64,000 nucleotides of DNA from Scardovia wiggsiae (GTDB taxonomy: Bacteria > Actinomycetota > Actinomycetes > Actinomycetales > Bifidobacteriaceae): positions 248,001 to 312,000 of the forward strand of contig NZ_CP157350.1 in the NCBI RefSeq assembly GCF_051045985.1, read 5' to 3'. Below are positions 1-7,694 of this stretch, piece by piece. The notes under the pieces are model-generated. The model was not told the origin of the DNA. It saw only the letters and a list, made by a program, of their open reading frames with translations, and did not search any database. The translations under genes were made by a program, and so were the position numbers. Each line of letters starts with the position of its first letter. Within the stretch, counting starts at the first letter, position 1.

Positions 1-130
1 CGGCAGCGGAAAATAGGATACCTGCTGGTGGCTGCTGCCTAGTACACTGGCAGTAAGCATAACGTTACGTTAAAATTGGCCATGCAACTGGCTGCGCAAA
101 ATATGCGGTAAAAAGTAATGAAAGGTAAAC

Positions 131-1462
131 ATGACTGAGTTCAAACCATTAGACAGCCAAAAGCTTTCCGGGCTGCAGGACAGTTTCAACGCCCGTTCTG
201 AGAACCGTCTTGCAATGAATGCTGTTACATCTTCGGGAATCAATAAGGCGGCGAAGAATTATAACCGGGCCCGCCTGCTCCAGCGGAGGTTCTCAACGAT
301 AGTTGATAACGGTCCTGCAACGAACCAGAAGAGATCCGGGCGCTGCTGGCTGTTCAGCTCGCTGAACGTAGCGCGGTTTGTGGCGAAAAAGAATCTGGGC
401 CTTAAAGAATTTGAGTTTTCCCAAAACTATGCGATGTATTACGACAAGCTGGAACGTGTCAACTACTTCCTTCAGGATGTCAGAGGGCTTGTAGAACAGG
501 GTGAGAAAAGTGATTCCCGGCTTATCCAGTTTATGCTTGGCGATGTTATGGGCGACGGCGGCCAGTGGACAATGGCTATGAATATCTATACCAAGTATGG
601 CGCTGTCCCGCGTGACCTCTATCCGGAAACCGAGTCATCCGGAAATACCGGGGAGATGAACCATCAGCTGCGCAGCGTTCTGCATCAGGCGGTAGCGCAC
701 ATGTTCGAGGAGCCTTCCCGTTCAGCTGATATTGTGCAGAATGCCCTGGCAGCATGCCACCGTATCCTGACAATACATCTGGGCACCCCTCCAACTGAAT
801 TTGACTGGGAGTGGACGGACGAAGACGGTACATTCCACCGCGACGGGACCCTTACGCCTGTAGGGTTCTGGAAGAAGTATGTGACCGCAGGCCTGGAAGA
901 CTACGTGTGCCTTGTTGATGATCCCCGCAGGGAGCATCCGAAAGGGCAGATGATCGGGATCGAGCATCTGGGGAATGTTGTTGGCGGTACGCCAACGGCT
1001 TATCTGAATGTAGATACTCAATTCATGAAAGGCTGCGTCAAAAAGATCCTGACAGAGCAGGGTATCCCTGTATGGTTTGGCGCTGACTGTCATCCGATGA
1101 TGGACCGCGACAGCGGTGCATGGGCGACTGACCTTTTTGAATATAACCATGTGTATGATTTCGATTTCAACCTCAGCAAGGAGGAACGGGTACGGTTCGG
1201 CGAATCCGCTATGAACCATGCGATGGCGTTCGACGGCGTAGATGTAGACGATTCCGGTGCTACACGGCGCTGGCGCGTTGAGAATTCATGGGGCACGGAG
1301 ATCGCCGATAAAGGCTATTTCACTATGGATGATCCGTGGTTCGACGAATATGTTTATGAAGTGGCTGTGCCTAAGTCCATGCTGCCCGCAGAATATCAGG
1401 AAGCCCTCACGAAGCCGCCGCTGATGCTCCCTGCGTGGGATCCGATGGGGGCGCTCGCATAA
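131..1462 (+). CDS. pepC: Aminopeptidase C (bleomycin hydrolase family, C1B)
   Basis: Cytoplasmic cysteine aminopeptidase that removes N-terminal residues from peptides. The papain-like triad is visible in order: Cys72 in KRSGRCWLFSSLN, His363 in MNHAMAFDGV, and Asn385 in VENSWG. The 443-residue length is normal for the PepC/bleomycin hydrolase family. ATG at 131 follows AAAGG with short spacing. The family is usually a hexamer with the active sites inside a barrel and the C-terminus acting as a ruler; the C-terminal tail here ends in Ala (GALA). The next gene begins about 40 bases downstream, or overlaps if its first ATG is used, so the two are probably co-transcribed. Confidence 0.96.
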   Translation: MTEFKPLDSQKLSGLQDSFNARSENRLAMNAVTSSGINKAAKNYNRARLLQRRFSTIVDNGPATNQKRSGRCWLFSSLNVARFVAKKNLGLKEFEFSQNYAMYYDKLERVNYFLQDVRGLVEQGEKSDSRLIQFMLGDVMGDGGQWTMAMNIYTKYGAVPRDLYPETESSGNTGEMNHQLRSVLHQAVAHMFEEPSRSADIVQNALAACHRILTIHLGTPPTEFDWEWTDEDGTFHRDGTLTPVGFWKKYVTAGLEDYVCLVDDPRREHPKGQMIGIEHLGNVVGGTPTAYLNVDTQFMKGCVKKILTEQGIPVWFGADCHPMMDRDSGAWATDLFEYNHVYDFDFNLSKEERVRFGESAMNHAMAFDGVDVDDSGATRRWRVENSWGTEIADKGYFTMDDPWFDEYVYEVAVPKSMLPAEYQEALTKPPLMLPAWDPMGALA

Positions 1463-1503
1463 GGCTGGAAACGGACGTGAACAAGAAAGGCCCGCCCCGG
1501 TGT

Positions 1504-2205
1504 ATGCAGCAGCGCAGGATGGTTGCTGTTATCGGCGCCCTTGATGAGGAGGTTGAGCTTATCTCCCAGTCGCTGCAGGACCTGACGCATATGCATGCGG
1601 CGGGCCTGGATATAGCCCTGGGGGATATTGCTTCTGCATCGGGCCCGATTGGTGTTGCTGCGGCTGTTGCCGGGATGGGCCTTGTCAATGCCGCATCTGC
1701 AGCGCAATATATGATTGACGCTTTTGCACCTGAAGCTGTTATTTTTTCCGGTATAGGCGGGAATCTCAGCCCGGATCTCCATATCAATGATGTTGTGCTC
1801 GGCAAAACGCTGAGATACCTTGATTCTGACATGGCGCTTATCGGCCAGGCCTATCCCGGGCTGAGCGAATACCATTCCGATCCCCGCCTTATGGGGATCG
1901 CTTCCGATGTGCTCAGCAGTATGGGGATACATCATAGGGAAGGCATTATTGCTTCCGGCAACCGTTTTATTGAAGGCGCAGATAGGATTGCTGATGTCAG
2001 GTCCCAGACCCGGGCTGATGTGGCCGAGATGGAGGGGGCTGCAGTATGCCATGTTGCAGCCAGGAATGATACCCCTGCACTCGTGATCCGAGCGCTGAGC
2101 GATAACGCGGATACGGAATACGAAAAGTTCAGGGATTTTGATATCAGCGAATATGCCCATACTGCTGCAAGGGTAGTTGTAGGGATCATCAAGGCGCTGT
2201 CCTGA
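1504..2205 (+). CDS. mtnN: 5'-methylthioadenosine/S-adenosylhomocysteine nucleosidase
   Basis: Hydrolyses MTA and SAH to adenine plus the thioribose sugar, recycling by-products of SAM chemistry and supplying S-ribosylhomocysteine to LuxS where present. Family motifs visible: the N-terminal VIGALDEEV with the catalytic-base Glu, a nucleoside-binding Glu in AEMEGAA, and the catalytic Asp in ALSDNAD near the C-terminus. The frame is open from an ATG at 1435 that would overlap pepC. ATG 1504 gives 233 residues, the normal family length, and starts just before the first beta strand, so it is preferred. GTG 1477 is another option. An AAAGG lies 13 bases before 1504. Confidence 0.92.
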   Translation: MQQRRMVAVIGALDEEVELISQSLQDLTHMHAAGLDIALGDIASASGPIGVAAAVAGMGLVNAASAAQYMIDAFAPEAVIFSGIGGNLSPDLHINDVVLGKTLRYLDSDMALIGQAYPGLSEYHSDPRLMGIASDVLSSMGIHHREGIIASGNRFIEGADRIADVRSQTRADVAEMEGAAVCHVAARNDTPALVIRALSDNADTEYEKFRDFDISEYAHTAARVVVGIIKALS

Positions 2206-2400
2206 CAGTGCATAGATATGCAGATCCCCGGCTGGCTTAGGTGTTGGGAAGACCGGTGCTGTATCGGCGGGAAGCAACAGGATTGGGGATAAGGGTTTTG
2301 TGATTTGATTCATATATTCTGTTCAGCCGGGCTTTGGCGCCTGGAATGGTGTTATACTTATACGTATAAGCAGTGGTTTAGCACTAAAGAAGCAGGGTAT

Positions 2401-2985
2401 ATGACTGATATCAACGGTACGGATAATATAAACCCCTCTCCCGGGGAAGCGGACAGTCCCTGGGCGCCTGCCGGCCCCCTGGCGGCCGGAGCTGATGTGC
2501 GGCGTCCGCATTTGAAAGGGTGGCATGCGGCCATTATCGTGATAGCTGTTTTGGCTCTGCTTGGTATTGGAGGTTATACAGTAGTGAATCAGGTATTTCA
2601 TCATCAGGAACAGGCCCGGATCCAGAAGGAAGAAGAGCATCTTCAGGAGTACCGTAAGATTGCCCATTCCGAGGAGTGCAGGAAGCTTATCGAAGAGCGC
2701 CTTAAATATATTGATCCCAGTGCTTTTACTGATACGGGGGTTATTAAATCGTATAGGATCAATGATTCATCTATTAAGAACAATCCGATGGCAGGCTTTT
2801 CTTTTAGTATCATTATTAATGATGATGTTACTTTAGTTGTAAGCTTTGTTATTGATAAGCCTTCTTACACATTTGACCATGACCATCCTGACGGGCAGCT
2901 TACTGACGATGGGGGTACTACTAGCGGCGGGCTTGTTGCTCTGCTAGAGGCGCGGTATGGCAAAGATTATTTAGACAAAAAATAA
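2401..2985 (+). CDS. Single-pass membrane protein, candidate immunity partner of the downstream lipase effector
   Basis: Unrecognised protein of about 194 residues. It has a Pro/Gly/Ala-rich N-terminal tail, one transmembrane helix at about residues 42-64 (HAAIIVIAVLALLGIGGYTV), a charged helical linker, and a small beta-rich C-terminal domain. That domain contains SIKNNPMAGFSFSI followed by IINDD, a pattern reminiscent of the NPMGG...N motif of some small Gram-positive extracytoplasmic proteins (DUF1310/DUF1433 type); this likeness is by eye only. The ATG at 2401 follows an AGCAGGGT site; the open frame extends upstream to 2305 without support. It lies 43 bases before a lipase-like effector gene. 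A membrane-anchored outward-facing domain is what an immunity protein against an externally acting lipase would need, but this is inference. Confidence 0.6.
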   Translation: MTDINGTDNINPSPGEADSPWAPAGPLAAGADVRRPHLKGWHAAIIVIAVLALLGIGGYTVVNQVFHHQEQARIQKEEEHLQEYRKIAHSEECRKLIEERLKYIDPSAFTDTGVIKSYRINDSSIKNNPMAGFSFSIIINDDVTLVVSFVIDKPSYTFDHDHPDGQLTDDGGTTSGGLVALLEARYGKDYLDKK

Positions 2986-3028
2986 AGATAGTCCATTATA
3001 TATATTTCAAAAGTAGAAGGGTTGGCTT

Positions 3029-4297
3029 ATGGCAGCTCAGGAGTTTACCGATCTTCAGCGTAAAAAGATAACTCAGGAAGCATATAATGATGAAAATTAT
3101 ATCTTAGGGACTGAGACTAGTATTGATAAAGGCAAAACCTCTTTGGGTACGGTCGTTAAGGTTGTCCGCGGACGTGACAATGTTGAGGGTGACGACCCTA
3201 CCGGCCTGGATGCCGTTGCTATTAAAGATGAGAAAACGAAGACTATCCGCATAATCTTCCAGGGCTCACAGGGAAGTATGTTTAACAGCAAAGATTGGAG
3301 CGGCAATGATTGGCCGATGTGGGGCAAGCATATCGTTGACGGCAAGGGTGCTACTCCCCAGCTGGAGAGGGCAGCAGCGTTTACGAAGAAGGTACTGGCT
3401 GAGAATAAGGGGTACTCTTTTGAGGTTTATGGCCATTCTTTGGGGTCAATGGATGGGCAGTATGCCATTGCATCTTTGAGTACACAGGAGGCATCCCGTC
3501 TTAAAGGCGCGTGGCTGTATGAAGGGCCGAATGTTTATAATGTTTTGGACGATGAAAAACGGAGACGGGTGGACAAGTACAGGAATAAGATCAATAATTA
3601 TCTTGATCACAGGGATATTGTCCCTTTCGGCTATGTAGATCCGGATCATGTTATTGGCAATACTTTTTATGTTGACAGCGCTTTTGCTGGCGGGAAAGAT
3701 ATTGGGGATTATATCGGCAGGCAGCATAATTGGGGAGGCTACCAGTTCACCAAAGACGGGAAAATTGTACTGGAATCCGATTCTATCAAAGATATGGAGC
3801 GTATTTCTATAAATACCTTAAAAGGGTATTATCCCAGTGCTATTGGGATGTACCGGCTTCCATCGAGTGAGAGGATATTTATAGATGCGATACAGGCCTG
3901 TGCGGTTGTAAAAGCTATTGATTCCCAGATAGATTCGTTGGAATTCCACATGCAGGCTTTGAAGGATAAAGCATTGGGGGAAGCCGAATCTGATTGGGCA
4001 GGTATAGTAAACAATCTACACGTGTGCTATGCATCCCACTTGTCCGACGAAGAAATCATCTCAGCTTTGGAGGCTGTGGGGTGGAGCAAAGAGGCATTTA
4101 TGGGCAAAGTGAAAGAAAGCATAGATAAGTTAGAAAGGGCAGTGAAACAGGAGTGTAGGAAAATGCGTGATACAGGCGAACAGGTAAAAGCGGGCATTGC
4201 CAAACTGGTTGAGAAAGATAGCAGTCTTGGGAGGAATATCGAGAATTATAATATTGGCATTCTTCCTCAGCGCGGCCCTACCTTTGGGGGAAGGTAA
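3029..4297 (+). CDS. Lipase-headed putative type VII effector with C-terminal helical (reverse-LXG-like) domain
   Basis: 422 residues. The N-terminal ~270 residues look like an alpha/beta-hydrolase lipase: a strand TIRIIFQGSQG, the nucleophile elbow VYGHSLGSMDG with Ser137, an Asp in YLDHRDIVP (Asp193 or Asp196), and a His in GRQHNWGG (His233). From about residue 285 the protein is almost all helical and charged, with heptad-like stretches such as SQIDSLEFHMQALKDKAL. There is no signal peptide or lipobox. Toxin-domain-first, helical-domain-last is the layout described for the Staphylococcus aureus type VII-secreted lipase TslA, which also has two small helical partners encoded beside it; two such genes follow here directly (2-base gap to the next ATG). 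ATG 3029 is preceded by AGAAGGG. Function and secretion route are inferred. A housekeeping intracellular lipase is the alternative. Confidence 0.7.
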   Translation: MAAQEFTDLQRKKITQEAYNDENYILGTETSIDKGKTSLGTVVKVVRGRDNVEGDDPTGLDAVAIKDEKTKTIRIIFQGSQGSMFNSKDWSGNDWPMWGKHIVDGKGATPQLERAAAFTKKVLAENKGYSFEVYGHSLGSMDGQYAIASLSTQEASRLKGAWLYEGPNVYNVLDDEKRRRVDKYRNKINNYLDHRDIVPFGYVDPDHVIGNTFYVDSAFAGGKDIGDYIGRQHNWGGYQFTKDGKIVLESDSIKDMERISINTLKGYYPSAIGMYRLPSSERIFIDAIQACAVVKAIDSQIDSLEFHMQALKDKALGEAESDWAGIVNNLHVCYASHLSDEEIISALEAVGWSKEAFMGKVKESIDKLERAVKQECRKMRDTGEQVKAGIAKLVEKDSSLGRNIENYNIGILPQRGPTFGGR

Positions 4298-4299
4298 AG

Positions 4300-4665
4300 A
4301 TGGATAATTATATGACCCTCCCTATCTGCGATATCCTGGATCACAAGGATTGCCCGGAGTGTTCTTCCAGTGAGGAGCACCTGGAACATACTATGTATGA
4401 TGTCCAGCGCAGTTTTGAGCAGGCAGAAGAACTTGCGCAGCAGAAAAGCAGGCTTATCGATGGATGGGAGGAAGCTTCAGCGAAGCTGTGCGAGCGTTTC
4501 CCCGATGCTGCATCCGGTATTATGGCATTTGCAGCCCCCTATCTGCAGTGGCTGCGGGACAATAATATGAGAGAGGTATCGCTTGCAGAGCAGCAGCGTG
4601 ATGAAATAATCATTGAGATCAGAAGGATGGAAGAGCAGTCTATGGAAAAGAAGGGTAAACAGTAA
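4300..4665 (+). CDS. Small helical protein, putative effector partner (Lap/Tla-like)
   Basis: 121 residues, predicted almost wholly helical and acidic, no signal peptide or membrane segment. The N-terminus carries a short Cys-containing stretch (ILDHKDCPECSSSEEH); the rest is long helices (QRSFEQAEELAQQKSRLIDG, then SLAEQQRDEIIIEIRRMEEQ). It starts 2 bases after the lipase effector stop, with GGGGGAAGG in the end of that gene as ribosome binding site, so the two are translationally coupled. Small helical genes placed next to LXG or reverse-LXG effectors encode partners that bind the effector's helical domain and aid export. That role is inferred from position and shape. No family was recognised. 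Confidence 0.6.
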   Translation: MDNYMTLPICDILDHKDCPECSSSEEHLEHTMYDVQRSFEQAEELAQQKSRLIDGWEEASAKLCERFPDAASGIMAFAAPYLQWLRDNNMREVSLAEQQRDEIIIEIRRMEEQSMEKKGKQ

Positions 4666-4717
4666 AACAGAATAAATAATAATATTGTGTTAAACAGTTA
4701 AAACAGAAAGATATATT

Positions 4718-5050
4718 ATGAATATTAATAAAGCATTGGTTTCGGATGTAGATATTCAGGATTACACCAAACGTAATGAGTATACTTTTGTGGGGCAGAG
4801 CGGTTCTGCACTTATTGAGCAAAGATTGATGAGGCTCAGGATGATATTCCCTGGAGGAATGTCAGATGTCCTCAGCGGGGCAATTGATGATTTTAACTCG
4901 GAGGTTAGCCTTATGGAGGGCTATCTTGAGGGTAAATTCAGCAAGGCTGCGAGGGAATCATATACCGAAAGGATCGGGAGCCTTCAAAAAGCACTGAAGA
5001 CAGCAGAGAATGGTAAGTTACGGGCACCCTGCCGCGGCGCGCGCCCGTAG
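4718..5050 (+). CDS. Small helical protein, second putative effector partner (WXG100-sized)
   Basis: 110 residues, WXG100-like size and mostly helical (SALIEQRLMRLRMIFPGGMS, then FNSEVSLMEGYLEGKFSKAA). The central GG turn between two helices is the kind of hairpin seen in ESX-type partners, but no WXG motif is present. The ATG at 4718 lies 18 bases after AAAACAG with a weak ribosome binding site (AGAAAGA). The last dozen residues (RAPCRGARP) come from GC-rich sequence that merges into the ribosomal-protein leader, so the C-terminus may be a fusion remnant. It is the fourth gene of the 2401-5050 locus. The role is inferred. Confidence 0.55.
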   Translation: MNINKALVSDVDIQDYTKRNEYTFVGQSGSALIEQRLMRLRMIFPGGMSDVLSGAIDDFNSEVSLMEGYLEGKFSKAARESYTERIGSLQKALKTAENGKLRAPCRGARP

Positions 5051-5061
5051 TTTATCCGTAC

Positions 5062-5222
5062 CGTTGTGTACAATTCCTACTTGTAAACCACAGACCGTTG
5101 GTTGGGTATCCCCAACAATCGCAGATGCGGCCAGCGCAGGTTGAGAATAGGAATAAGCGGGTGCTGACCCGCGGTTTGTATGCTCTGCCTGTGTGCAGGG
5201 CTTTTTTATTGCCCTGGTCTGG
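5062..5222 (+). promoter_or_regulatory. Ribosomal protein L10 leader (autoregulatory mRNA leader)
   Basis: A structured untranslated leader just before rplJ. It contains CAGACCGTTGGTTGG, the kind of conserved core that L10(L12)4 recognises in L10 leaders, and ends with a GCCTGTGTGCAGGGC hairpin followed by TTTTTTATT, an attenuator-like structure. In bacteria the L10-L7/L12 complex binds this leader to repress its own operon. Exact ends are approximate. Confidence 0.7.
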
Positions 5223-5263
5223 TTTTCTGCGGACAGCAACGTGATAATAGGAAGGAAATGCCA

Positions 5264-5785
5264 ATGAGAAGGCCCGAAAAGGGAGAGGTGATCTCCAAGC
5301 TTACGGATAAGTTCCGTGATGCTGATGCGATCTACCTCACCGAGTATCGCGGCCTGAGCGTTCCGCAGATCTCTGATTTGCGCGAAAAGCTTGGCAACGA
5401 TACCACCTATAACGTCGCAAAGAACACGCTGGCACGTATTGCTGCGAAAGAAGCAGGCATTGAAGGCTTTGACGATATGCTCAAAGGCCCGTCTGCTATA
5501 ACTTTCGTAAAAGGCGATTACGTTGAAGCCGCTAAGGTCCTGCGTGACTTTGCCAAAGATAACAAGCAGCTCATCGTCAAAGGCGGTTTCGCAGACGGGA
5601 CCGTGTATGACGCTGAAGGTGTTGACAAACTCGCAGATCTCGAATCCCGCGAGACTCTTCTTGCTAAGATGGCTGGCGCCCTGAAGGGTACCATGTCTAA
5701 GGCTGCATACGCATTTGTCGCTCTGCCTACCAAGGCAGTCCGCACAGTTGATGCTTTGCGTGAGAAGCAGGAGAAGGCTGCCTGA
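5264..5785 (+). CDS. rplJ: 50S ribosomal protein L10
   Basis: Forms the base of the ribosomal stalk, carrying L7/L12 dimers and recruiting translational GTPases. The N-terminus MRRPEKGEVISKLTDKF and DADAIYLTEYRGLSV are typical of actinobacterial L10, with the RNA-binding globular domain in the first ~130 residues and the C-terminal helix for L12 binding after it. ATG 5264 is chosen over ATG 5258 because AGGAAGG then sits at ideal spacing and the start matches the family (M-K/R-R-P-E-K). 173 residues, normal length. Followed by rplL after 105 bases. Confidence 0.97.
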   Translation: MRRPEKGEVISKLTDKFRDADAIYLTEYRGLSVPQISDLREKLGNDTTYNVAKNTLARIAAKEAGIEGFDDMLKGPSAITFVKGDYVEAAKVLRDFAKDNKQLIVKGGFADGTVYDAEGVDKLADLESRETLLAKMAGALKGTMSKAAYAFVALPTKAVRTVDALREKQEKAA

Positions 5786-5890
5786 CTGCAGTGCGGTATT
5801 TCCATGTGAAAATATACGCACGCACATACAGCTGTATATAAAAGATGCAGGCATCCCGTAACGGGTGCCCCAAAAGAAAGGAAGCCGATT

Positions 5891-6274
5891 ATGGCTAAGC
5901 TCTCTAGCGATGAGCTCCTTGATGCTTTCAAGGAAATGACACTTGTAGAACTCTCTGAGTTCGTAAAGAAGTTTGAAGAAGAATTCGATGTTGAGGCTGC
6001 TGCCCCTGTAGCCGCTGTTGCTGCTGCCCCAGCTGCCGGCGCTGCCGCTGCTGAAGAAGAAAAGACCGAGTTTACTGTAGTCCTTTCTTCTGTAGGCGAC
6101 AAGAAGATCCCGGTAATCAAGGCTGTCCGTGCTCTGACCAACCTCGGCCTTGCTGAGGCTAAGGCCCTTGTTGACGGCGCTCCGGCAAACGTTCTTGAGA
6201 ACGCAAACAAGGAAGACGCAGACAAAGCGAAGGCTTCACTCGAAGAAGCAGGCGCAACCGTCGAACTCAAGTAG
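5891..6274 (+). CDS. rplL: 50S ribosomal protein L7/L12
   Basis: Stalk protein that recruits and stimulates EF-Tu, EF-G and other GTPases. N-terminal dimerisation domain (KLSSDELLDAFKEMTLVELS), an Ala-rich hinge at about residues 36-57, and the conserved C-terminal domain with KIPVIKAVRALTNLGLAEAK. 127 residues, normal. The ribosome binding site AAAGGAAG precedes ATG 5891. Transcription ends at a strong terminator 25 bases after the stop. Confidence 0.98.
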   Translation: MAKLSSDELLDAFKEMTLVELSEFVKKFEEEFDVEAAAPVAAVAAAPAAGAAAAEEEKTEFTVVLSSVGDKKIPVIKAVRALTNLGLAEAKALVDGAPANVLENANKEDADKAKASLEEAGATVELK

Positions 6275-6298
6275 TTTCTTCTTTAACAGGTTTACATT

Positions 6299-6335
6299 CC
6301 CCGGTATCTTGTACGGATATCGGGGTTTTATTTTT
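6299..6335 (+). terminator. Rho-independent terminator of the rplJ-rplL operon
   Basis: Ten-base-pair stem CCCCGGTATC / GATATCGGGG (one G-T pair) with a 7-base loop, followed by TTTTATTTTT. Confidence 0.93.
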
Positions 6336-6548
6336 ACAGGTGTTTTTTCTTTCTGCCGGGAGGAGTATGGGGCGGTATGGGACGCAGATCCATAGCCTGC
6401 ACTGTAAATAGCTTTTGCCTGTTCCTATGTATACAGCCATGCCAGTTTTGCAGACTTTGCACTTATTCAGCGTTTTGCAGTGCTGTTCTGGAGGGTATGC
6501 CACAATTGTAGTGGAGACTTGTAAGTATTTCTAAGCGGAAGGCGTGGC

Positions 6549-7694
6549 ATGGCAGATAACTCAGCTGGACCGGCTGAATGGGATATACGGGTAGGCAATA
6601 AAAATGTTGCACGGGTCCGGCCCGGCCAGTCCCTTGTCATCGGGAGGAAACCGATACGCCCTCTGCCCGAAGAGGAAGGCCGCACCCGCCTGGATATTAT
6701 CGATGATACGAAATCGGTTTCAAAGCGCCATGCGCTTTTCACTGCTGATGAGGCAGGCAACGCAACCGTGGAAGACCTTGATTCCACTAACGGCACATAT
6801 GTCGTTACTGCCAATGACGATCTGTGGCGGATAGTCGCGGATATCCCTTTTGACCTGCCTGCAGAAACTGTGCATCTGCAGCTGGGGGATGTCCCGGTGG
6901 ATGCCGTCCCCGTTGTTGCATATGAAGAGCCTGAACCTGTTTCCCAGCCTATGGCGGCAGTATCCAGCCTGTTTTCATATGCATCATCGGTCCGTCAGGA
7001 TGATGCCCATGGAGGTGTGAGGATGTCAGTAGATGACATCCTTGATGTGCGCCAGGGCGAACCGACACAGATGTTCCATGCTATGAAGCAGGATCCCAGC
7101 CCTTTCAGCCGCATACATGACACTGCCGTTAGCGGTGGCCGTGCCCGGAATGCAGGGGTCAGCACTGATGGAGAGCATGGCATGGAAACTGGCCAGTCCG
7201 CTGAAACTGGCCAGCCTGCTGAAACAGATGATGCCGGACGGCGTGAGCAGGATGGCAAAGCACAGCAGGGCGGGCAGCAGGCAGAGCATCATGATGCTGC
7301 GCCGCAGGACCCTGACCTCAAATACCGCCCGCATCCGCAGGAAGCTGACCCTTCTGAGACCGGGACGGCCGGCTCAGGGGCACCGGAATATAAGCCGGTA
7401 TTTGAGCCGGGCTCTGTATTCGACCGCCTGTCGCGCGGAGAGTTCAGCCGCAAAGAAGAAACTGTTGAAGCTGGCGGATTCACCTCTGACGACGCGAAGC
7501 ATACCGGGGATTTTGAAAAACAGTTTGAAATAGCCCGTCAGCCTAAGCTTCTGCGGTTCCTCGCACTCAATACAACATTGTACGGTGACCTTTATGCCTG
7601 GCTTGAGGCGCTGGGGGATGCGGATATTGATAAGGCTTTAAGAAATAATATTGGTTATAAGGCATGGCAAAAGCAGGAAGAACAGGACTCATGA
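6549..7694 (+). CDS. FHA-domain (phosphothreonine-binding) protein
   Basis: 381 residues. The N-terminal ~95 residues form a canonical FHA domain: LVIGRKP, then SVSKRHALF and DLDSTNGTYVV, so the Arg, Ser-x-x-His and Asn-Gly positions needed for phosphothreonine recognition are all kept. The middle (about 110-290) is low-complexity, rich in Gly, Gln, Glu, Asp and Ala, and contains two adjacent near-repeats of ETGQPAET type. The C-terminal ~60 residues form a helical domain (KQFEIARQPKLLRFLALNTT). The stop overlaps the start of the next gene as ATGA, so the two products are likely made in step and may act together. FHA proteins read Ser/Thr kinase signals in actinobacteria; the partner kinase is not in the window. 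Confidence 0.85.
   Translation: MADNSAGPAEWDIRVGNKNVARVRPGQSLVIGRKPIRPLPEEEGRTRLDIIDDTKSVSKRHALFTADEAGNATVEDLDSTNGTYVVTANDDLWRIVADIPFDLPAETVHLQLGDVPVDAVPVVAYEEPEPVSQPMAAVSSLFSYASSVRQDDAHGGVRMSVDDILDVRQGEPTQMFHAMKQDPSPFSRIHDTAVSGGRARNAGVSTDGEHGMETGQSAETGQPAETDDAGRREQDGKAQQGGQQAEHHDAAPQDPDLKYRPHPQEADPSETGTAGSGAPEYKPVFEPGSVFDRLSRGEFSRKEETVEAGGFTSDDAKHTGDFEKQFEIARQPKLLRFLALNTTLYGDLYAWLEALGDADIDKALRNNIGYKAWQKQEEQDS

Noticed and set aside
1396..2313. 305-residue minus-strand reading frame opposite the nucleosidase gene
   Set aside because: The plus frame has all nucleosidase motifs; the minus frame has no recognisable domain and is the antisense shadow.
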